From an uncultured Clostridia bacterium (GTDB lineage Bacteria > Bacillota > Clostridia > Oscillospirales > Acutalibacteraceae), in assembly GCA_944382025.1 (NCBI GenBank), contig CALWMQ010000186.1, forward strand, positions 1-5,091: 5,091 bases of DNA, written 5' to 3'. Position 1 is the stretch's first letter. Every line of letters begins with the position of its first letter. Made by a program: the position numbers and the translations under genes. Shown here one piece after another: positions 1-3,934 of this stretch. The notes beneath the pieces were generated by a model. It was not told the DNA's origin. It did not search any database and saw nothing but the letters and a program-made list of their open reading frames with translations.

Positions 1-198
1 ATCCTGGCATATCTTGGCCTTTCCTGGGAGGATATGACCACCTGGGCGGGTCTAGGCAGCGCCTTGCTGGAGGCGGTGAAAAACCCGGTAATCCTGGTAT
101 CGGTACTGGTCAGTGTCTGGAACCTGATCAACGATCCTACTACAAAGGGCCTTTCTGACAGTCAGAGAGCGCTTACCTATACTGAACCGAATACGTGA
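1..198 (+). CDS. Phage holin, phi-LC3/Phage_holin_1 type, C-terminal part (5' end outside window)
   Basis: Holins form pores in the inner membrane late in phage infection so that the endolysin can reach the cell wall. The open frame enters from the left edge and gives 65 residues ending at TGA 196-198. The family-typical C-terminus is clear: a SWEDMTTW segment near residues 8-15, a hydrophobic helix around residues 28-44 (NPVILVSVLVSVWNLI), then NDPTTKGLSDSQRALTYTEP, a stretch highly characteristic of phi-LC3-type holins in Firmicute phages. The start and the first transmembrane segment lie left of the window. A strong terminator follows 8 nt after the stop and an attachment site lies about 100 bp on, so this is the last gene of a prophage. 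That fits the common order with the lysis module next to attR. Family identity is secure; whether the lost 5' part is intact is unknown. Confidence 0.9.
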   Translation: MLAYLGLSWEDMTTWAGLGSALLEAVKNPVILVSVLVSVWNLINDPTTKGLSDSQRALTYTEPNT

Positions 199-206
199 TA
201 TACAAG

Positions 207-243
207 AAGCCGGAGGCCCCGTAAAGGAGTCTCCGGCTTTTTT
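207..243 (+). terminator. Rho-independent terminator after the holin gene
   Basis: A 9-bp perfect stem, AAGCCGGAG (207-215) with CTCCGGCTT (231-239), continues with a G-T pair, C-G, one C-A mismatch and two more C-G pairs around the loop GTAAA (221-225). A run of six T (238-243) follows on the plus strand. It sits 8 nt past the holin stop and closes the prophage late or lysis transcript just before the attachment site. Confidence 0.93.
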
Positions 244-245
244 AC

Positions 246-265
246 GTTACTACGGGGTTACTACG
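246..265 (+). repeat. Two 9-bp direct repeats next to the attachment site (candidate integrase arm sites)
   Basis: GTTACTACG occurs at 246-254 and again at 257-265, an 11-bp period close to one helical turn. The pair lies between the phage terminator and the att core. Short direct repeats flanking the core are how arm-type binding sites of tyrosine integrases, or excisionase sites, usually look. Only position and periodicity support this; two copies of a 9-mer could also be chance. Confidence 0.4.
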
Positions 266-301
266 AAACGCTTGAAAAATGGCTTAAATCCTAGATTTTA
301 A

Positions 302-351
302 CTTGAATGGGGTTCAAGAGGCCGCTGGTTCGATTCCAGTCACTCGGACCA
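302..351 (+). tRNA. 3' half of tRNA-Pro(GGG), truncated at a prophage junction
   Basis: The fragment folds as a tRNA from the anticodon arm to the 3' end. The anticodon stem is CTTGA (302-306) with TCAAG (314-318), around the loop ATGGGGT (307-313). That loop has the invariant T33, anticodon GGG at 309-311 and G37, and it matches the loop I recall for E. coli tRNA-Pro(GGG). A 5-nt variable loop AGGCC (319-323) follows, then the T arm GCTGG-TTCGATT-CCAGT (324-340), the 3' acceptor strand CACTCGG (341-347), discriminator A348 and an encoded CCA (349-351). Upstream of 302 there is no D arm and no 5' strand CCGAGTG to pair with the acceptor, so this copy cannot make a tRNA. The intact gene should be re-formed at the other prophage end. 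Confidence 0.85.
302..351 (+). other. Prophage attachment site (attR-type), in a tRNA-Pro 3' half
   Basis: Tyrosine-integrase elements often carry a copy of a tRNA 3' segment as attP. After integration the tRNA is rebuilt at one end and an isolated 3' segment stays at the other, as seen here. The inverted repeat ACTTGAA / TTCAAGA around the anticodon loop (about 301-319) has the layout of two inverted core-type sites flanking a short overlap region. This suggests the anticodon-loop subclass of integration site rather than the T-loop subclass. The exact core length cannot be set without the other junction; by this model identity would run from about 302-307 to at least the CCA. Confidence 0.75.
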
Positions 352-384
352 AAAAGGTTTGAAACTTAGGTTTCAAACCTTTTT
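351..384 (+). terminator. Rho-independent terminator of the original tRNA-Pro gene
   Basis: A perfect 15-bp stem, AAAAAGGTTTGAAAC (351-365) with GTTTCAAACCTTTTT (370-384), has a 4-nt loop TTAG. Its T-rich 3' arm continues into CTTTTT. It begins at the last base of the tRNA CCA end, so it belonged to the tRNA transcript before the prophage inserted. It now follows a truncated tRNA and may stop readthrough from the prophage into the host genes, which are convergent to it. Confidence 0.88.
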
Positions 385-576
385 CTTTTTCCATTTGATT
401 TTCACAATAATCTTGCTCAGCGTTTACAGCGGCCCTTTACTGTACCTATACAGCCAAACCGCTTCCTGCCTTGCTTTAATAGCTGGGCACTTTAAAGACT
501 ATATGCCCCATCAGGACAACACTACTATACCAGATGCCTATCGGCATATAAAATCCTGTGGGAAAGCCCTACACTG

Positions 577-604
577 TAAAAGGCTGGCGGATTCCGCCAG
601 CCTT
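577..604 (-). terminator. Terminator of the cyclase / zinc-ribbon membrane protein unit
   Basis: The 11-bp perfect GC-rich stem AAGGCTGGCGG (580-590) with CCGCCAGCCTT (594-604) has a 3-nt loop. Read on the minus strand it ends in CCTTTTA, a short T run. It starts 12 nt beyond the stop of the 617-1084 gene. The stem is strong although the T run is short. Confidence 0.8.
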
Positions 605-616
605 ACCTCTTTTCTT

Positions 617-1084
617 CTAAAAATAGTACTGTGATGACTCTACCATCCGCAGAATACTGTTGAAATACCAAACAAAAACCGCTGCGCTGGCAATCACTGT
701 TAAAGCTATCGATACAATAAACAGGATAAGAAACAGTTTCCGGCGTTTCTTCCACTGTTCCATCTGCTGAGGGGTGCCGATGCGGCTGACATTGGGCGAT
801 GGCAAGCCACAGACTGGGCAGCAAGGCGAATCCGAGGGATACGTCTGGCGGCACCGCAGGCATGTCAGGTGTTTCTCAGAGGACCGGATGCATAAATAAA
901 TGATCGCCGCAATCCCGAAAAAGCCGGACAACAATCCCCACATCACAGCATTGCCGTTACAACGGTATCGGGCATCATTGTAAACGCTGAGTCCCAGGAA
1001 CACTGCCGAAGCTGTGCTGATAAGGCATATCAGCAGCATGTAAATAACAAATAGGGTAAGCACAGAAGCTAATTGAGACGGCAT
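617..1084 (-). CDS. Small membrane protein with a zinc-ribbon loop, function unknown
   Basis: I do not recognise a named family. The 155 residues show three hydrophobic helices, roughly residues 8-32, 46-66 and 116-141. Between the second and third is a polar segment with a zinc-ribbon pattern: CLRC at 75-78 and CPVC at 89-92, spaced by a ten-residue linker, with an extra Cys at 88. A basic WKKRRK (111-116) comes just before the last helix, which by the positive-inside rule puts the zinc loop in the cytoplasm (inference). The ATG start at 1082-1084 follows AAAGGATAGGA at a good distance, which supports it over the internal starts. It starts 18 nt after the cyclase-family stop and is followed by a terminator, so it is the second and last gene of that unit. 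Such ribbon-plus-helices proteins are common in Firmicutes and mostly uncharacterised; nothing here ties it to the hydrolase biochemically. Confidence 0.75.
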   Translation of the reverse strand: MPSQLASVLTLFVIYMLLICLISTASAVFLGLSVYNDARYRCNGNAVMWGLLSGFFGIAAIIYLCIRSSEKHLTCLRCRQTYPSDSPCCPVCGLPSPNVSRIGTPQQMEQWKKRRKLFLILFIVSIALTVIASAAVFVWYFNSILRMVESSQYYF

Positions 1085-1102
1085 AAAAATCCTATCCTTT
1101 CT

Positions 1103-1717
1103 TTAATATGGGGGTTTCCAGGTTTGTTCGCTCCACCCAATGGTCTCCCGTTCCAGCAGTACTGCCCGGACAGGAGAACCGTCACCGCCTGCAATCTTCA
1201 AGGGCGGGGCAAACAAGAAATACTGTCCAGAATGTACCCGGGACAGATCTAAACCTTCCAGAAGCACCAAGCCGTTACCCAAAAGCTGGCGGTGGACCGG
1301 TGCGGAGCATTCTGCTGGGGCGACTGACGGGGCTTCAACCCCAAGCAGAAGAATCCCCGCATCCGACAATACAAAAGCGGCACTAGGGCTCAGTTCCGTG
1401 CTCCCTTTGAACAATACCCGAGGTTTCAGTCCCGGCACAAGCTTTTCGGCCTGAGCCCCCAGCAAAAGACCGTCAAATTCTACCACCGTGCACTCCCCGA
1501 TGCAGGCTTCCAGCATCACTTGATCCGCCGCCGGTCCGTCCGGGTCGAAATGCCAAGGAGTATCCAAATGGGTTCCGCTGTGCAGGCAGGCATACAAAGC
1601 GGACAGATTACACTCATCCCCCAGCTCTAATCGGGACAAAGGTTCCAACCGGGGGGATGGATCTCCGGGATATACCGGTGCATGGAGCATCTCCCGGGAT
1701 ATATCAATAATTTTCAT
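1103..1717 (-). CDS. Cyclase family protein (kynurenine formamidase-like metal-dependent hydrolase)
   Basis: This family (Pfam Cyclase, PF04199) includes bacterial kynurenine formamidase KynB, which hydrolyses N-formyl-kynurenine, and related hydrolases such as isatin hydrolase. The 204 residues are close to the usual length. The N-terminus has the DIS (5-7) and YPGDP (16-20) segments. The metal-binding signature HSGTHLDTPWHF is complete at 46-57 (His46, His50, Asp52, His56). Later come GVEAPSV (126-132), VHRQLL (141-146), a conserved Glu154 in the LLEGL segment, and the family C-terminus PLKIAGGDGSPVRAVLL (172-188). The ATG at 1715-1717 follows a strong ribosome site. The gene is first of a two-gene unit with the membrane protein 18 nt downstream. 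No kynureninase or tryptophan dioxygenase gene is visible, so the substrate is open and I give no symbol. It should be a soluble cytoplasmic enzyme, since no signal peptide is seen. Confidence 0.9.
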   Translation of the reverse strand: MKIIDISREMLHAPVYPGDPSPRLEPLSRLELGDECNLSALYACLHSGTHLDTPWHFDPDGPAADQVMLEACIGECTVVEFDGLLLGAQAEKLVPGLKPRVLFKGSTELSPSAAFVLSDAGILLLGVEAPSVAPAECSAPVHRQLLGNGLVLLEGLDLSRVHSGQYFLFAPPLKIAGGDGSPVRAVLLERETIGWSEQTWKPPY

Positions 1718-1720
1718 TTA

Positions 1721-1732
1721 CTCCCGCCTCCC
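1721..1732 (-). promoter_or_regulatory. Ribosome binding site fixing the cyclase-family start
   Basis: On the minus strand GGGAGGCGGGAG lies 3 nt before the ATG at 1715-1717. The upstream GGGAGG half is 9 nt from the start, near ideal spacing, and the second GGGAG is probably too close to act. It is among the strongest sites in the window and confirms the family-typical start MKIIDIS. Confidence 0.75.
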
Positions 1733-1762
1733 GTACCACATAGGTGTCTTTTCAAGCTGCGG

Positions 1763-1909
1763 TCAGTGCCTCCGCCCCATATGTATAACGGATCCATCGT
1801 CTTTCAGCAGACCAATACCGCAAGGTCTTGCCAGTACTCTGATGATAGAATTATTATATACTAGATCCGTGCCAAAAAGCAACTGGCGTACCCATGAAAT
1901 TCTTCTTTC
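1763..1909 (-). other. Open stretch of 48 codons without a start, possible coding remnant
   Basis: Between an in-frame TAA at 1910-1912 and TGA at 1763-1765, the minus strand reads a plausible protein segment beginning ERRISWVRQLLFGTD, with RVLARPCGIGLLKDDG further on. No ATG, GTG or TTG with a ribosome site precedes it. Upstream of the TAA the same frame is open to an ATG at 2102-2104, so one stop divides a frame of about 113 codons. I cannot name a family. It may be a decayed gene or chance. Confidence 0.2.
1853..1882 (-). promoter_or_regulatory. Candidate sigma-A promoter for the cyclase / membrane protein unit
   Basis: Read on the minus strand, TTGCTT (1877-1882) and a perfect TATAAT (1853-1858) are 18 nt apart. 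Transcription would start near 1845, leaving a leader of roughly 125 nt. No clear leader hairpin or riboswitch is apparent. The same bases fall in a 48-codon open stretch on the minus strand, so if that stretch were truly coding the promoter would be fortuitous. Confidence 0.45.
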
Positions 1910-1916
1910 TTAATAG

Positions 1917-2125
1917 GGTGACTTGTCAGTCCCGGTTGCCATTGCCAAGGCTATCGACCTGGTGACGTGCCTGTTTGGACTCCCATTACGGGCATGTACC
2001 AGTACCAGTTCTGCCCAACTACGCCTTTCCCACAGGCGAGAAACTCTATCCCTCCAACTGGAAAGTGGGTGTTCCTTTGCTAGCACCGGCTCTTTTAGCG
2101 GCACCAGCCTATCCTGAGTGTGTCC
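1917..2125 (+). pseudogene. Possible decayed, frameshifted coding sequence, family not recognised
   Basis: The plus strand shows two adjoining stretches that look coding but lie in different frames. From 1917 (after a TAG at 1914-1916) it reads GDLSVPVAIAKAIDLVTCLFG, with many purine-N-pyrimidine codons. From about 1978, one frame over, it reads LPNYAFPTGEKLYPSNW then VGVPLLAPALLAAPAYPE. Joined by a frameshift near 1975-1985 they would give about 65 residues with hydrophobic, proline-rich parts like a membrane-protein fragment. There is no convincing start or ribosome site, and no family comes to mind. The minus-strand frame over the same bases is also open, so the assignment of strand is itself uncertain. 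Confidence 0.25.
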
Positions 2126-2128
2126 TAG

Positions 2129-2168
2129 AAAATAGTCCCCCTCCGGCCTTGAATGCCGAAGGGGGACT
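2129..2168 (-). terminator. Hairpin terminator, best read on the minus strand
   Basis: The stem AGTCCCCCT (2134-2142) pairs with AGGGGGACT (2160-2168). After one C-A mismatch it continues as CGGC (2144-2147) with GCCG (2155-2158) around a 7-nt loop. The minus strand then reads ATTTTC (four T at 2129-2132); the plus strand has no T run. The likely role is to end transcripts from the UPF0340 gene, whose stop is about 255 nt upstream, or from the doubtful small ORF between. Confidence 0.7.
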
Positions 2169-2200
2169 TGAAGTTTGTATACTTTAGCGGAATAAGTTGT

Positions 2201-2395
2201 CTAGTTTGTTTGGAGACTACAAAAGCTTTTACACCAGGTGCCGAGCAAATTAAAAAATACACACAACAATCTTCTTGCAACGTAAGGATCGATTGAATAC
2301 ATTCCGTCCACGTGTATAGGCTGTGGGGCAAGTGATACAAGGGTAGATCTTTCAGAACCTTTTGAAATATGAACCCCTGCTAGGATTTTACTCAA
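2201..2395 (-). other. Doubtful 64-residue ORF between the UPF0340 gene and a terminator
   Basis: It starts with TTG at 2393-2395 with only GGTGG as a possible, too-close ribosome site, and begins 27 nt after the UPF0340 stop. The product includes GVHISKGSERSTLVSL and HVDGMYSIDPYVARRLL, then a Cys- and Phe-rich tail. I recognise no family. By eye the stretch is richer in A and T than the flanking genes. Its place just before a terminator makes a real last gene conceivable, but a decayed remnant or chance is at least as likely. Confidence 0.2.
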
Positions 2396-2422
2396 TCCAC
2401 CGGCTGTGCCGTGAATCCTGGC

Positions 2423-2983
2423 TTAAAGCTGACATGGATCATATATGGCTCGTTCACCGCCGATAAATTTGGGACGGGTCCGGGCGCAAATGATCCCTGC
2501 CTCCCCAATCCTGTCTAAGGACAACCGTACCGGCACTGCTACCTGACGCAGGTGCATACCAATCAGGGTGCCCCCGATATCTATCCCCGCCATAGCCCTG
2601 ATTGTCTCTACCGCAACCGGTTCCGCAAAACGGGTATAGGCGGTGGTGGCAAAGGAACCGCCCGCCTTAGGCTGGGGCACAACGTTCACCGGTTCCAGGC
2701 CGTATGTTTCCGCCGCCGCCCGCTCCATGATAATCGCCCGGTTCAAGTGTTCGCAGCACTGGGCGCACAGGTAAATGCCTCGTTCCTTCAGTACGGGATA
2801 AATCCCCTCGAATACCGCCTGGGCCACCTCGACGCTGGAGTAGGAGCCTATTTTATGACCTGTGATCTCACTGGACGAACAGCCTACCACAAACAGATCC
2901 CCTGCCGTCAACCGGGCCACGCCCAACAGTTCTTCAACCGCCTGATTTGCCTGTTGGCGGATGGTTTCCAACGACATTTCCAT
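2423..2983 (-). CDS. UPF0340 / DUF436 family protein (YwlG-like), function unknown
   Basis: The 186 residues match the length and motif order of the UPF0340 family, to which Bacillus subtilis YwlG belongs. These are GCSSSEITGHKIG (34-46), YLCAQCCEHLNRA (71-83) with three cysteines, PKAGGSFAT (105-113), GIDIGGTLIGMHLR (133-146) and RPKFIGGERA (170-179). The biochemical function is unknown to me; the conserved Cys and His residues suggest ligand or metal binding, but that is inference. No signal peptide or membrane helix is seen, so it is probably cytoplasmic. The ATG at 2981-2983 follows AAAGGAAATAGATA; a second ATG two codons later is less well placed. The gene lies 320 nt after leuD on the same strand, too far for tight coupling, so it may have its own promoter, though I found no convincing one. 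In Bacillus the gene is usually near glyA/upp-type genes, not leuCD (recalled, not checked). Confidence 0.92.
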   Translation of the reverse strand: MEMSLETIRQQANQAVEELLGVARLTAGDLFVVGCSSSEITGHKIGSYSSVEVAQAVFEGIYPVLKERGIYLCAQCCEHLNRAIIMERAAAETYGLEPVNVVPQPKAGGSFATTAYTRFAEPVAVETIRAMAGIDIGGTLIGMHLRQVAVPVRLSLDRIGEAGIICARTRPKFIGGERAIYDPCQL

Positions 2984-3303
2984 TATCTATTTCCTTTCCT
3001 ATCCCCGCATTCTGTAGCCATAAGGGCTGCGTAAAGCTTTTCTAGGACATAACAATCCCTGCCGCCGGTGCAGCGCAAACAAACGGCGGGGCCTAAACTA
3101 TCAAACCTGTTACCTGCCAGCCAACTGATCGGCAATATCGGCAGAATACCCTCAGCCTTTCAGAAAGGGACAGCCACCCCAAAACCATGTGGGTTCATTC
3201 CGCCCCAATTTAAAAAACCAGCCGTCCAGCAGTCTGTCCCTTGCGTCCGCTTTCCCGGAGTCAGAGGCCTTCCCTATCTCCAGGTCTGCCCGTTTCCGGA
3301 CGG
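2984..3303. other. 320-bp spacer between leuD and the UPF0340 gene
   Basis: No gene is supported here. One minus-strand frame is open from inside leuD to near 3159 but has no usable start and is not leuB-like. Small structures are a palindrome at the leuD stop (ACGGTT-AC-AACCGT, 3300-3313), a minor hairpin CCTTT-CAG-AAAGG near 3160, and a longer-loop stem CCGCCG (3062-3067) with CGGCGG (3084-3089). A minus-strand run TTTTTT near 3210 follows no stem I can pair, so I do not call a terminator after leuD. Confidence 0.55.
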
Positions 3304-3792
3304 TTACAACCGTTCTTGAATAGAATTCAACAAACCGCCCTTTTGGATAATATTCTGGATAAACGGCGGAAAGGGCTGAGCCTGATACGTCTTGCCGGTG
3401 GTCAGGTTTTGAATAAGGCCGGTGTCAAAATCCACTTTCACCTGATCCCCGTCCCGAATATCCCGGGCCGCCTCATCGCATTCCAGAATAGCCAGGCCGA
3501 TATTAATGGCGTTGCGGTAAAAAATCCGGGCAAAGGTGGAGGCGATGACACAAGAGATGCCGCTGGCCTTGATGGCAATCGGAGCGTGTTCCCGGGAGGA
3601 ACCACAACCGAAATTTTTCTCCGCCACCAGAATATCGCCGGGCTGTACTTTTTTGACAAAATCCCTATCAATGTCTTCCATACAGTGGGAAGCCAGTTCC
3701 TCGTGGCTGGAGGTGTTCAGATAACGGGCCGGAATAATCACATCGGTGTCCACGTTATCCCCGTATTTATGTACCGTTCCATGAGCAATCAT
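3304..3792 (-). CDS. leuD: 3-isopropylmalate dehydratase small subunit (or close aconitase-family paralogue)
   Basis: This is the swivelling small domain that completes the active site of isopropylmalate isomerase, which converts 2- to 3-isopropylmalate in leucine synthesis. The 162 residues are normal for the short bacterial/archaeal type. Motifs are DNVDTDVIIPARYL (12-24), the conserved NFGCGSSREHAPIA (60-73), the FYRNAINIGL segment (91-100), and a C-terminal stretch ending KGGLLNSIQERL. The specificity loop after the arginine reads YLNT; homoaconitase and dimethylmalate dehydratase subunits share this architecture, so the substrate is not certain. An in-frame ATG at 3957 would add 55 residues overlapping leuC, but those residues resemble no LeuD N-terminus. 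The ATG at 3790-3792 has a good ribosome site and starts at the family position. It follows leuC by 142 nt, an unusually wide gap for a leuCD pair. Confidence 0.9.
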   Translation of the reverse strand: MIAHGTVHKYGDNVDTDVIIPARYLNTSSHEELASHCMEDIDRDFVKKVQPGDILVAEKNFGCGSSREHAPIAIKASGISCVIASTFARIFYRNAINIGLAILECDEAARDIRDGDQVKVDFDTGLIQNLTTGKTYQAQPFPPFIQNIIQKGGLLNSIQERL

Positions 3793-3934
3793 GCTGATAA
3801 CCCCTTCCTTTCTTGCGCTTTCCCCAGGCGGGTTCCCCTGCCTTAGAGAAGCGCCGTCAAAATTGTCCGGTGACTGGTACTCTACCCGCGTGGCAGATAA
3901 ACCTGTGTCCACCGTTTCCCTATGGGCCTGCCTT
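3793..3934 (-). other. 142-nt leuC-leuD spacer
   Basis: leuCD genes commonly overlap or lie within a few bases, whereas here 142 nt separate them. The leuD frame stays open throughout, but the implied residues do not look like LeuD. A modest hairpin, AGGC...GCCT around 3827-3844, is visible; it has no T run and is not a terminator. I see no promoter of quality. Confidence 0.5.
3801..3811 (-). promoter_or_regulatory. Ribosome binding site deciding the leuD start
   Basis: AAAGGAAGGGG on the minus strand lies 8 nt before the ATG at 3790-3792. It favours this start over the upstream in-frame ATG at 3955-3957, which lies inside leuC. Confidence 0.7.

Larger units (their letters stand above)
1..313. 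mobile_element. Right-hand end of an integrated prophage
   Basis: A phage lysis gene at the left edge, its terminator, short direct repeats and a tRNA 3' half used as attachment site occur in this order, and ordinary chromosomal genes follow. The crossover should lie in or close to the anticodon loop of the tRNA fragment (307-313), so I end the element there. No integrase or other phage gene is visible, because the element extends left out of the window. Whether it is active or defective cannot be judged. Confidence 0.8.
1718..2422. other. Roughly 700-bp region without a convincing gene
   Basis: This stretch separates the UPF0340 gene from the cyclase-family unit, which is far wider than the other spacers. 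It contains a minus-strand promoter candidate near its left end, a hairpin terminator near 2150, and several short open stretches in competing frames, none with a good start and ribosome site. It shows no tRNA, no insertion-sequence ends that I could find, and no tandem repeat array. Gene decay is my preferred reading, without proof. Confidence 0.6.

Noticed and set aside
359..634. Plus-strand 91-codon frame with a signal-peptide-like N-terminus (FFFFHLIFTIILLS)
   Set aside because: Its TTG start lies inside the stem of the tRNA terminator, there is no ribosome site, and its 3' end runs through the opposing terminator and into the 617-1084 gene. The hydrophobic start comes from the T-rich terminator tail.
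2552..3034. 160-codon plus-strand frame opposite the UPF0340 gene
   Set aside because: It is the antisense of a well-supported gene, with His/Arg-rich shadow composition and no family resemblance.
3062..3089. CCGCCG/CGGCGG stem considered as a terminator or riboswitch
   Set aside because: The loop is long (16 nt), there is no T run on either strand, and no riboswitch consensus that I know surrounds it.
3159..3303. Minus-strand open frame after leuD considered as a truncated leuB
   Set aside because: It lacks any start codon and shows none of the leuB motifs such as the N-terminal PGDGIGPE segment.
3068..3846. Plus-strand frames opposite leuD and the leuD-UPF0340 spacer
   Set aside because: They are antisense shadows of leuD and spacer sequence, with arginine- and proline-rich composition and no ribosome sites.
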